Below, one piece after another: positions 18,595 through 26,351 of a stretch of DNA of 64,000 nt; positions within the stretch are counted from its first letter, which is position 1; every line of letters begins with the position of its first letter. Source of the DNA: Bremerella sp. TYQ1 (lineage in GTDB: Bacteria > Planctomycetota > Planctomycetia > Pirellulales > Pirellulaceae); assembly GCF_020150455.1 (NCBI RefSeq), contig NZ_CP083740.1, forward strand, positions 5,084,001 to 5,148,000. The letters are read 5' to 3'. The notes under the pieces are model-generated. The model was not told where the DNA came from. It did not search any database and worked only from the letters and a program-made list of their open reading frames with translations. Position numbers and translations under genes: made by a program.

Positions 18595-18662
18595 GACATG
18601 CCCCGCAAACTAAAACCCTTCACCAAAGTTGTCGTAAGTGACCCGCCGAAAAAGTGTTCGTC

Positions 18663-19271
18663 TCAGCTACTCGATTCTTGGGAAATACTCACCGGAATAA
18701 TCTCGAGCGTGGCCAACTGCTGGGCCAGACGATCACACATGCCCGGCTCCGTCGATTGAAGGATGACAAGCCGCTCGACCGTGTCTGCTTCGCGAAGAAG
18801 GACGGCAAGTTCCGACATCTGCCGTTCGCGCATCAAGGCGTTTCGAGTTGTCGTATGTTGAACTTCAATGCCGATCACGCTCGACCGAGAAACGGTACGC
18901 ATGTAGGTGGGAAGTTGGAAATTGTCCAGCGACAGGTCGACCACAAGCCTTGGGCCGCGCAGCCAGGCGATGCCCAGCTTCCACAGCATGACGCCGTTAC
19001 AAATCAGGCACATGGCAACAGCCAATGCGGCCGCGAAGAGAGGCATCGACCAGCGTGTTTCATCTCGTCCGCAAAACAGGATCGGGAGGCTCCATGTGGC
19101 ACAAAAAAGCGTGAAGCAAAGATCGAAGCCGAGCATGTGCCGCCATGGAATCGGCCGCGGCACAATGGCGGCTTGATCGTGATCGACCGTGACATGCCAC
19201 GGTTCGGAATCGACGTGGACGGACTTCTCGACAATGGCCAGCTTCGTGGCGTGGGGAACGGCGGTCAACAT
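18663..19271 (-). CDS. Two-TM membrane protein of unknown function
   Basis: About 202 residues from ATG 19271, preferred because the upstream extension (basic, Cys-containing) looks non-coding; the start remains uncertain. Two TM helices lie close together (FDLCFTLFCATWSLPILFC and PLFAAALAVAMCLICNGVML), with soluble segments on both sides. The C-terminal 100 residues mix strands and helices (LVVDLSLDNFQLP, VIGIEVQHTT, MSELAVLLREADTVERLVILQST) and look like a PH-like or similar small domain of the kind found in DUF-type membrane proteins. I do not recognise the family. It probably forms an operon with the HAAS-like gene. Confidence 0.55.
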   Translation of the reverse strand: MLTAVPHATKLAIVEKSVHVDSEPWHVTVDHDQAAIVPRPIPWRHMLGFDLCFTLFCATWSLPILFCGRDETRWSMPLFAAALAVAMCLICNGVMLWKLGIAWLRGPRLVVDLSLDNFQLPTYMRTVSRSSVIGIEVQHTTTRNALMRERQMSELAVLLREADTVERLVILQSTEPGMCDRLAQQLATLEIIPVSISQESSS

Positions 19272-19511
19272 GATTCGGTTTCCTCGGTAGACCTGCGAAA
19301 CCATTATCAGGGGGAGTTCGACGGTCTGCAAACAGAAACCACGCGCACGTCGCACCTACGACGACGACGATGTCAACTTCGCCGAGAAATGCCGAAACGA
19401 GACGCTTGATTCGGACGTTTGCCAATTCCGCTGAACCTCGGAAAGGACTACAATCGAGGTCTTGTCGTAGAAAATACCCCACCACTTGATCGATTTCGCA
19501 AGGACGTCGCC

Positions 19512-20147
19512 ATGCACAAGTATGTGTTCATGGGCGTACAGGGTTCCGGGAAAGGGACCCAGGCCAAACTGTTGGAACAGCATCTCGACCTGACGCATAT
19601 CGGTGTTGGGGACATTCTGCGGTGGAATATCAAAAACCACACCAAGCTGGCCGCGAAGATCAAGCGTATTCTCAATGCGGGGAAGTTGGTCGATGACGAA
19701 ATCGTCGAAGAGATCGTCCAGCGTCGCCTCCAAGAGCATGACTGGAACTTTGGTTTCATTCTGGATGGCTTTCCTCGCAACGCCAATCAGGCCGGGTTCT
19801 TCCTGGAAAGCTACGACATCGACGCGGTTGTTCATATTGTCGTGCCGGACGAAGTGATCAAGAAGCGTGTCCTTGCACGCCGCTTGTGCGAAGACTGCGG
19901 CGTCGACTTCAACGTGATCGATCACCGTCCGAAGATCGAAGGTCGCTGCGATATCTGTGGCGGCAAGCTGATTCGCCGGCAAGACGACACCGAAGAAGTT
20001 CTCGCCAATCGATTGGCCGAATACCACGAAAAGACCAAGCCGGTGCTGGAAATCTTCCGCCGCAAAGAACTTGTCGTCGAAGTCGACGGAACCCAGCCGG
20101 TCGACTCGGTCCAGAACGAAATCCGTAGGGCGTTGGATATCGTCTAG
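19512..20147 (+). CDS. adk: Adenylate kinase
   Basis: 211 residues from ATG 19512, where the family begins (MHKYVFMGVQGSGKGTQ). Adk interconverts AMP + ATP and 2 ADP. The P-loop GVQGSGKGT is at 8-16, the AMP-binding and hinge motif DGFPRN follows, and the LID carries four cysteines (about 126, 129, 146, 149: CEDC and CDIC), as in zinc-binding Adk of Gram-positive and some other bacteria. IGVGDILR replaces the common SxGDLLR. It stands alone here rather than beside secY, as in many genomes. Residues and length fit the family fully. Confidence 0.92.
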   Translation: MHKYVFMGVQGSGKGTQAKLLEQHLDLTHIGVGDILRWNIKNHTKLAAKIKRILNAGKLVDDEIVEEIVQRRLQEHDWNFGFILDGFPRNANQAGFFLESYDIDAVVHIVVPDEVIKKRVLARRLCEDCGVDFNVIDHRPKIEGRCDICGGKLIRRQDDTEEVLANRLAEYHEKTKPVLEIFRRKELVVEVDGTQPVDSVQNEIRRALDIV

Positions 20148-20303
20148 GCTGCCCCCTCTTGTGGGGTTGGCCAGCGGTGGTCAAAATCCTTTCCCGCTGC
20201 TGAACCTTGTCCTGAATCGCATGTCTGGCAGAGAGTGTGAAGTTTCAACACTCCGCCGGAGGCGTCCTGTGGAGGGCACTAGGGCGCAATCATAGGATTA
20301 GGG

Positions 20304-20309
20304 TATAAT
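20304..20309 (+). promoter_or_regulatory. Likely -10 box of the transaminase gene
   Basis: TATAAT 44 bases before the chosen start at 20353. The -35 region has no clear consensus, so only the -10 hexamer supports the call. Confidence 0.45.
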
Positions 20310-20352
20310 GCGAGTTTCCACCCCACACCCCGAGTCTGTCAGTAAGATACCC

Positions 20353-21210
20353 ATGTCCGCGAAAGTCTATATCAACGGGAAGTTTTTCGCTCCGAACGAA
20401 GCGATGATCAGCGTTTTCGATCATGGACTTTTGTACGGCGACGGGGTGTTTGAGGGGCTGAGAATCTATAACGGGAAAATCTTCCGCCTAGAACAGCATA
20501 TTCGCCGTCTTTATGATTCGGCCAAGGCGATCTGTCTGAAGATCCCGATGAGCGTCGAAGAGATGACGACCGCTTGTCTCGAGACGGTCAAGCAAAGCGA
20601 ATTCACTGACGGATACATTCGCCTGGTGATTACCCGCGGTGCCGGTACGCTGGGGCTTGGACCTGAACGGACGCACGATCCCCAGGTCATCATCATTGTC
20701 GACAAGATCAAGCTCTACCCCCAAGAGTTCTACGACAACGGTTTGGCGATCATCACCGCGGCCACTATCCGCAACCATCCTGCGGCCCTTTCGCCACGGA
20801 TCAAGTCGCTGAACTACCTGAACAACATCATGGCGAAGATCGAAGCCAGCAATGCTGGTTGTTTGGAAGCATTGATGTTGAATCATAAGGGGGAAGTGTC
20901 GGAGTGTACCGCCGACAATATCTTCATTGTCCGCGACGGCAACTTGCTGACCCCGCCGACCGACGCTGGCATTCTGGAAGGTGTCACGCGGGAAGTGGTG
21001 CTGGAATTGGCCAAAGCAGCGGGCATTCCAACGTTCGAGAAGACCCTGACGCGGCACGATGTCTACGTCGCCGATGAATGCTTCATGACAGGGACCGCTG
21101 CGGAAGTGATCGGCGTGGTGAAAGTGGACGACCGAGAAATCGGCGACGGCAAGCCAGGCCCCATCACCAAGAAGCTAAAGCAGCTCTTCGTCGAGCACAC
21201 GACCGGCTAA
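20353..21210 (+). CDS. ilvE: Branched-chain amino acid aminotransferase (class IV)
   Basis: 285 residues from ATG 20353 (MSAKVYINGKF); a longer frame starts 45 bases earlier and would extend into the -10 region. Class IV PLP aminotransferase: FDHGLLYGDGVFEGLR (about 22-37), SPRIKSLNYLNNI with Lys151 as PLP lysine, and EVSECTADNIF with Glu184. IlvE performs the last step of Val, Leu and Ile synthesis, using glutamate. The closest alternative is D-amino acid transaminase, which has a similar length; the GVFEGLRIYNG and TRGAGTLGLGP motifs favour IlvE. No other ilv genes are adjacent. Confidence 0.87.
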   Translation: MSAKVYINGKFFAPNEAMISVFDHGLLYGDGVFEGLRIYNGKIFRLEQHIRRLYDSAKAICLKIPMSVEEMTTACLETVKQSEFTDGYIRLVITRGAGTLGLGPERTHDPQVIIIVDKIKLYPQEFYDNGLAIITAATIRNHPAALSPRIKSLNYLNNIMAKIEASNAGCLEALMLNHKGEVSECTADNIFIVRDGNLLTPPTDAGILEGVTREVVLELAKAAGIPTFEKTLTRHDVYVADECFMTGTAAEVIGVVKVDDREIGDGKPGPITKKLKQLFVEHTTG

Positions 21211-21221
21211 ATCAGCCCGCC

Positions 21222-21355
21222 ACGTAGGGTGCGTCTCGACGCACCGAACCCTGGAAAAGTCCTGCCATTGGTTCCTTTTGCCAATGGCTTCTAGGATTGA
21301 TGCGTGTTGAAAATCGTCAGGTAATGCGTGGTGCGATGAAACACACCCTACCTGA
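21222..21355. repeat. MITE/REPIN-like palindromic element
   Basis: Outer arms GTAGGGTG (21224-21231) and CACCCTAC (21344-21351) form an inverted repeat about 130 bases apart. Inside the left arm is a hairpin GGTGCGT/ACGCACC; between the arms lies GCCATTGG/CCAATGGC (21264-21288). This is the layout of paired REP sequences. The inner hairpin may also help to end ilvE transcription. Confidence 0.55.
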
Positions 21356-21391
21356 TAGAAGATGGCCTGTTTGCTGGGGATGCATTAAATC

Positions 21392-22303
21392 TTACGCCGC
21401 TTCCCCTTCGCGGAGGTCGCTTGTGGCGGTTGTTTTCTCTGGGGCGGAATCGATCGTGGCTTGTAGCTTGTTGATCTCATTTTCCATGTTCGAGATCTCA
21501 CGCTGCTTCTCTCTGATGAGTTGCCGAAGCGTTTCGATCTTTGCTTCCGGCGAGACGCGTGCGAGTCGGCTGATCACATCCATCGCCAGCAGTCCACGCC
21601 ATACGCGTAACGCCAATCCACGCATTCGGTAGACCCGCGTCGCCCTGGTGACTTGCTGGAGCCGCAAAATCTGCGTCATGCGGAACACACGGAGGAATGC
21701 GATCAGCGGCAGACAGATGATCAGCAGATCGACCCAGTGCTTTTTCAGGTAATCGATCTTCTTATGAACGATAGAGAACATCACGATGAATTCCATCGTG
21801 AATGCCAGCCAGGTAATACTGAAGCCCGTTTCGACCACTAGCTGCAGCCAAGGGTTGGCTTCCATTTGCCGCGTCCAGATGAAATCAATCGCCAGCAGCG
21901 GCAAGATGGCCACCGCGACAATAATCATCGGCACGCTCAAATCACGCTCGACTTCTTCGTGCAGATCTTCATCGATATGCCGCCAACCGAGGATCGGCAG
22001 CCACATGCGTGTGCCGGTGTCCATGTCACGTCGGGCCAACCGCAGCGGTGGCAAGAGGCACGCATACAGCGTTTGCCATTTGCGTGGGCTATCGATCGAA
22101 AAATGCCACGCCGCTTCCAGCCAGAAGATGGGATACATCGCGAAGGTAAGCCAGAGAAACGCGTTGACGAGCGCCTCCGATTGGTTCGCCTCACTGGCCA
22201 TGAAAAACTGCACCGTCAGCGCGAAGAACGACAGCATCGCCACAGTCGCCACAAACATGGGGACGGCGAGAAATTCGTCGCTTTTTCGCGTGATGCTGTT
22301 CAA
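21392..22303 (-). CDS. Voltage-sensor-like membrane protein with C-terminal coiled coil
   Basis: 303 residues from ATG 22303. Two TM helices (about 11-35 and 45-68) precede a segment that reads as a four-helix voltage-sensor domain: S1 (122-144), S2 (152-178, Glu158 and Glu171 in AFTMEF), S3 (about 188-202, Asp192 in HWVDLLII) and an S4 in which every third residue from 205 to 226 is Arg or Gln (R205, R208, Q211, R214, Q217, R220, R223, R226). A charged helix at about 250-285 looks like a coiled coil. No potassium-channel filter (TVGYG) is present. The family parallels voltage-gated ion channels or Hv1-type proteins; ion-conducting function is an inference. Confidence 0.6.
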   Translation of the reverse strand: MNSITRKSDEFLAVPMFVATVAMLSFFALTVQFFMASEANQSEALVNAFLWLTFAMYPIFWLEAAWHFSIDSPRKWQTLYACLLPPLRLARRDMDTGTRMWLPILGWRHIDEDLHEEVERDLSVPMIIVAVAILPLLAIDFIWTRQMEANPWLQLVVETGFSITWLAFTMEFIVMFSIVHKKIDYLKKHWVDLLIICLPLIAFLRVFRMTQILRLQQVTRATRVYRMRGLALRVWRGLLAMDVISRLARVSPEAKIETLRQLIREKQREISNMENEINKLQATIDSAPEKTTATSDLREGEAA

Positions 22304-22502
22304 TTCCGTGAAACTCTTACGCTGGGCATCCAGACCGGATAGGGTTGAGGGGGCGTTTGTCTCGCAATAGGGCGGCTACGTCAACAGCAGCTGAGCACCC
22401 ATGACAAACGGACCAAGCATCGTTTATTCTATCGAGTTGGAAAGAAACATGAAAATCGTCGGCATTTACGGCGAAATCCTCGATAAGTGATAGCACGCAA
22501 CG

Positions 22503-22973
22503 ATGAATTACTGGTTAATGAAAACAGAGCCAGAGTCGTACTCGATCGACGATCTGGCCAAAGAAAAGAAGAAAACCACCTTTTGGTCCGGCGTCCGCAA
22601 CTATCAGGCTCGCAACTTCATGCGCGATGACATGAAGAAGGGAGACCTGGTGCTCTTCTACCACTCCAACGCCAAGCCCCCATCGATTGTCGGAGTGGCC
22701 GAGGTGGTCAAAGAAAGCTACCCCGACTTCACCTCGTGGGACGAGAACGACCACCACTACGACCCCAAAAGCACGCCAGAGAACCCACGCTGGTTCATGG
22801 TCGACATCAAGCTGAAAAAGAAGTTCCCCGAAGCGTTGGGCCGAGATCAACTGACCGGCGTCAAAGCCTTGGCCGATATGGAACTGATGCGCAAAGGCTC
22901 TCGCCTGTCGGTCCAGCCAGTGAAAAAGAAAGAATTCGACGCCATCCTGAAACTGGCCAGCGTGACGTTGTAG
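22503..22973 (+). CDS. EVE domain protein
   Basis: 156 residues from ATG 22503. MNYWLMKTEPESYSIDDL at the start, FWSGVRNYQARNFMRD, GDLVLFYHSN, and VDIKLKKKFP are all hallmarks of the EVE (PUA-like) domain of THYN1 type, which binds modified nucleotides such as methylcytosine derivatives in DNA. The single-domain length is usual. Cytoplasmic. The true role in bacteria is not settled; some EVE domains occur in restriction and defence genes, but here it is alone. A weak hairpin with a T-rich tail (22985-23012) follows. Confidence 0.88.
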   Translation: MNYWLMKTEPESYSIDDLAKEKKKTTFWSGVRNYQARNFMRDDMKKGDLVLFYHSNAKPPSIVGVAEVVKESYPDFTSWDENDHHYDPKSTPENPRWFMVDIKLKKKFPEALGRDQLTGVKALADMELMRKGSRLSVQPVKKKEFDAILKLASVTL

Positions 22974-23036
22974 AAGCAACGTACGCTCAAGGGACAACGG
23001 CTTGAGTTCTTTTGTTTCGCCAAGTCGGACAATCTC

Positions 23037-23232
23037 TTAGCCCTGAAAGGGCGATCGATAATAGCCAGGGGCGTAAGCCCCTGGAAAACGGTGAAATAGA
23101 AAGTGAGCCCTGAAGGGGCGACAGAAAGTAGGAAGAGGCGAAGCCCAATTGAAGTCACTTCGGCAAGTTAAGCGAACGTGAGGGCCTCGATTCGGCTTCG
23201 CCTCCCCGGTTTGCAAGCAAACCGGGCCACCC
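23037..23232. repeat. Cluster of REP-like palindromes
   Basis: Dense short inverted repeats between EVE and the dehydrogenase: GCCCTgaaAGGGC near 23040, CCAGGGGC/GCCCCTGG near 23065-23083, a second GCCCTGAAGGGGC near 23107, and a 22-base hairpin CCCGGTTTGC/GCAAACCGGG at 23205-23226. The first three form a set that recurs with small changes, as in REP/REPIN elements. No coding function is visible. Confidence 0.6.
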
Positions 23233-23290
23233 AAATAGCTCGCTTCGGTGTATAAGATCCCGAAGAGGTCGTAGCGAGTCTGGCTCTTTT

Positions 23291-24286
23291 CTACGAAACC
23301 TTAACCTCGTTGGTGAGCTCTTTTCCCGCTCCAAACTCTTTCAAGTTCTGTACCGTCACTTCTGCGATCGCTTCCAGGGCGTTTTGGGTGAAGAAGCCTT
23401 GGTGACCGGTGACGAGCACGTTCGGGAATGTCATCAGTCGGGCAAAGACGTCGTCTTGGATCACCGTTTCCGACTTGTCCTCGAAGAACAGTTCGGCTTC
23501 TTCCTCGTAGACATCAATTCCCAGCGAGCCGATTTGGCCTGATTTGAGCCCGCCGATCGCTGCGACCGTATCGATCAAGCCGCCGCGGCTGGTGTTGACG
23601 ATCATTGCCCCTGGTTTCAGCTTGGCAATGGCGTCGTCGCCGATCAAATGTTTCGTGGCCGGCAGCAAGGGACAATGCAGCGAAATAATGTCCGACTTGG
23701 CCAGCAGTTCATCCAGTGGAACATAGTGGACGCCCAGCTTGGTGCATTCTTCTGCTTCGTGGATGTCGTAGGCCAGCAGATCGCACCCGAATCCATGCAT
23801 GATTTTGGCGAACAGCTGGCCGATCTTCCCAGTACCGATCACGCCGACCGTCTTGCCATTCAAGTCGAAGCCAAGCAGCCCTCCGAGCGAGAAATCCCCT
23901 TCACGGACACGGTTGTACGCCTTGTGGTATTTGCGGTTGAGCGTCAGGATTAAACCAGCCGCATGCTCGGCGACCGCATAAGGGCTGTAAGCCGGTACCC
24001 TGGCGACTTGTATGCCGAGCTCGTCCGCTTTCGGCAAGTCGACGTTGTTGTACCCGGCACATCGCATGGCGATTAGTTTCGTCTTTCCTTCGGCCAGCCT
24101 GGTAAGGACGCCGTCCGAGATTTCATCGTTCACGAAACAACAGATCGCTTCGAAAGGATGAGCCAGTGGTGCCGTCGTTGCGGTCAATCGTGGCTCGATG
24201 AAGTGCCACTGAATGTCACTCCCTTCGGCGGCCGCTTCCAGGAATTGACGGTCGTACGATTTCGTTCCAAAGACAGCAACTTCCAC
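23291..24286 (-). CDS. D-2-hydroxyacid dehydrogenase (D-lactate dehydrogenase type)
   Basis: 331 residues if started at the GTG at 24286, where VEVAVFGTKSYDRQF opens the domain just after an AAAGGGA ribosome site; an upstream ATG gives a basic non-conserved head. Rossmann motif GVIGTGKIGQLFA, NTSRGGLIDT with catalytic Arg, and GHQGFFT with the C-terminal His fit D-lactate dehydrogenase of the LdhA type, which reduces pyruvate with NADH. The length matches LdhA (about 329). Other D-2-hydroxyacids are possible substrates. It sits next to a divergently transcribed HAD hydrolase gene. Confidence 0.85.
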   Translation of the reverse strand: MEVAVFGTKSYDRQFLEAAAEGSDIQWHFIEPRLTATTAPLAHPFEAICCFVNDEISDGVLTRLAEGKTKLIAMRCAGYNNVDLPKADELGIQVARVPAYSPYAVAEHAAGLILTLNRKYHKAYNRVREGDFSLGGLLGFDLNGKTVGVIGTGKIGQLFAKIMHGFGCDLLAYDIHEAEECTKLGVHYVPLDELLAKSDIISLHCPLLPATKHLIGDDAIAKLKPGAMIVNTSRGGLIDTVAAIGGLKSGQIGSLGIDVYEEEAELFFEDKSETVIQDDVFARLMTFPNVLVTGHQGFFTQNALEAIAEVTVQNLKEFGAGKELTNEVKVS

Positions 24287-24393
24287 AGCTTCCCTTTCGG
24301 TATTTCCATTCCTGTCCCCTCGCCCCCGTCTGCGGGGGAGAGGAAACAAGATTTATCGTTGAACTTCGCAATTCAAATTTGTAGCCACGCTTT

Positions 24394-25011
24394 ATGACCG
24401 CACTTTCCCATCTTAAAGGCATCATCTTCGACATGGACGGGACGCTTGTCGACTCGGGCCTCGACTTTGCTGCCATGCGTTCCGAAATGGGTTTGCGGCC
24501 AGGCATTCCCATCTTAGAGCAGTTAGTCGAGCTCTCCCAAGCAGAGCGCATCGCCAAAGAAGAAATTCTTCATCGTCACGAAATGGACGGGGCCAAACGG
24601 GCCTCGATGATCGACGGGGCGGATCGATTGCTCGCCGCGCTGGCATTGGAAGGTCGACCGATGGCGATCGTCACGCGCAACAGCACGCCTGTCACGCAGC
24701 AAACGTTGAAACTGCTGGAGATCGGGCATTACTTCGACATCGTCATCTGTCGTGAAGATGGTCCTCACAAGCCCGATCCGTGGGCAATTCAAGAGATCTG
24801 CCGGCGTTGGCAATTTGCGGTCGACGAAGTGGTGATGGTTGGCGACTACGAACTGGACATTCTCTCGGCGCATCATGCCGGTTGCCCGAGTGTCCTTTTC
24901 ACCGAAGGCAAAGCCCCTCAAACGGTGGCAGGTCACCAATTGGCCACTCATGTAGCAACCCATTTTAACGAGCTTTACCACTTGCTAGCTCCGCGCGAAG
25001 ATTCGATCTAG
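24394..25011 (+). CDS. HAD-superfamily hydrolase (phosphoglycolate-phosphatase-like)
   Basis: 205 residues from ATG 24394. DMDGTL with Asp13 and Asp15 is HAD motif I; VTRNST follows as motif II, KPDPW as the motif III lysine region, and VGDYELD as motif IV. The helical cap lies between motifs I and II. Likely a small-molecule phosphatase such as phosphoglycolate or beta-phosphoglucomutase type. The substrate is unknown. Divergent to the D-2-hydroxyacid dehydrogenase, with about 100 bases between. Confidence 0.8.
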   Translation: MTALSHLKGIIFDMDGTLVDSGLDFAAMRSEMGLRPGIPILEQLVELSQAERIAKEEILHRHEMDGAKRASMIDGADRLLAALALEGRPMAIVTRNSTPVTQQTLKLLEIGHYFDIVICREDGPHKPDPWAIQEICRRWQFAVDEVVMVGDYELDILSAHHAGCPSVLFTEGKAPQTVAGHQLATHVATHFNELYHLLAPREDSI

Positions 25012-25107
25012 GTCACACGCTGGCGATGTGATACCATCCAAACTCGTTTCCCCATCGGCTGGGGCTTCTCAGTCGTGTTTGGTCCCCCTCAAAAGCGGAA
25101 ATCCTCG

Positions 25108-26166
25108 ATGAAGAACGGAATCTTCCTCGCGGCGTGCATGGCCGTTATTGGCCTCGTCGGCAGCAGCTCCTTCGCCCAGGCCCCCAATAACAACGGCCAG
25201 CCTCTCGGTCTTGCTCAGAATGGCCAGCAGGTAAATCCGCAGCAGCAAAATCTTCAACCCGGCATGGTCGCCGGCCAGGCTCAAGCGGGCCAGCCGCAAA
25301 TGATGCCGGCTCCGTTCCAGATCAATCCGCAGGAAGAGAAGTACATTGACGACATCCTGCAGTTCTGGGAATTCCGCAGCAAGAAGGTCAACCACTACGA
25401 AGCTTCCTTCGAACGCTGGGAATACGACACCGTCTTCGGACCACCCAACAAAGACACGCACAAGACCTACAGCAAAGGCACCATCAAGTACGAACAGCCT
25501 GACAAAGGCTTGTTCAAAGTGGATTCTATTCAGCACTACACGCCACCGAAGGAAGCCGGATCGGCCCCTTCCTACGAGTTTCGCCCAGCCGAAGTGCTCG
25601 AACATTGGGTCTGCGATGGTCAGTCGATCTTCGAGTTCGACGTGGCCGCGAAGCAGTTGAAGATCTGGCCGCTACCGCCGGAGCAGCAAGGGCAAGCGAT
25701 CACCAACGGTCCCCTTCCCTTCCTTTTCGGTGCCAAGAAGCAAGAGATCAAGGAGCGGTTTTACCTGCGTGTCTCGCCCCATCAGACGAACAACCCCAAC
25801 GAATATTGGCTTGAGGCCTGGCCGAAGCGTCCACAAGATGCCGCCGAGTATCGTTACATCGATATCTTGATCGACCGAGAAGAGTTCCTGCCGTTCGCCA
25901 TTGCCGTGTTCGATCGGAACTACAACCCTCAGGCACAGCCGCCGAACATGCCCAACTACTCGCGAACCGTCTACCAGTTCTCGGATCGTAAGACCTACGA
26001 AGAAGGTGGCCTGACCGCGAACTTGCAGCAAATGTTCAAACGATCGTTCTATCAGCCGCAACTGCCCAGCGGTTGGCAACGCGTCGTGCAGCAGTCGCCA
26101 GGAATGCAGCAGGGTGGCCAGGCCCCCGCCAACGCAGGCCGGCCCAACGCGTCGATTCCGCGTTAA
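25108..26166 (+). CDS. Secreted TIGR03009-type planctomycete protein
   Basis: 352 residues from ATG 25108 (a longer start lacks a clear signal). Signal peptide MKNGIFLAACMAVIGLVG...AQ, a Gln/Asn/Pro-rich linker (about 25-80), then a folded domain beginning FWEFRSKKVNHYEASFERWEYD, with repeated short strands (GTIKYEQPDKGLFKVD, YEFRPAEVLEHWVCDGQSIFEFD), a Pro/Gly-rich C-term. It fits the planctomycete-restricted family I know as TIGR03009, of unknown function; the overall shape is like LolA/outer-membrane lipoprotein carriers. A strong terminator follows. Confidence 0.7.
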   Translation: MKNGIFLAACMAVIGLVGSSSFAQAPNNNGQPLGLAQNGQQVNPQQQNLQPGMVAGQAQAGQPQMMPAPFQINPQEEKYIDDILQFWEFRSKKVNHYEASFERWEYDTVFGPPNKDTHKTYSKGTIKYEQPDKGLFKVDSIQHYTPPKEAGSAPSYEFRPAEVLEHWVCDGQSIFEFDVAAKQLKIWPLPPEQQGQAITNGPLPFLFGAKKQEIKERFYLRVSPHQTNNPNEYWLEAWPKRPQDAAEYRYIDILIDREEFLPFAIAVFDRNYNPQAQPPNMPNYSRTVYQFSDRKTYEEGGLTANLQQMFKRSFYQPQLPSGWQRVVQQSPGMQQGGQAPANAGRPNASIPR

Positions 26167-26213
26167 AACCGGGTTGAAGACGCAACCCACCCAAATCGCC
26201 TTAATTCGCACAG

Positions 26214-26262
26214 AATCCACCTTCTCGATTCCTTCACGAATCGGAAAGGTGGATTTTCTTTT
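26214..26262 (+). terminator. Rho-independent terminator after TIGR03009-type gene
   Basis: A 10-bp stem AATCCACCTT/AAGGTGGATT encloses a second pairing (CGATTC/GAATCG), followed by a T-rich run TTTTCTTTT. Confidence 0.88.
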
Positions 26263-26287
26263 GCCCCGTTTACAAGCGCGCTATAAT
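26261..26287 (+). promoter_or_regulatory. Possible promoter of the NfeD operon
   Basis: TTGCCC at 26261-26266 and TATAAT at 26282-26287, with a short 15-base spacer, about 65 bases before the nfeD start. The -10 is perfect; the spacing is short for a sigma-70 promoter. Confidence 0.4.
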
Positions 26288-26351
26288 TCAGTTACTTGAG
26301 AATATCGACGCCAATTCCGACGTTCGATTCCTGCGTAGATAAGGTTCCCGG

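Noticed and set aside
22503..22973. EVE gene as part of a defence island
   Set aside because: No restriction, toxin or other defence gene lies nearby.
23037..23232. CRISPR array
   Set aside because: The repeats are short palindromes of different sequence and spacing, without equal spacers or cas genes.
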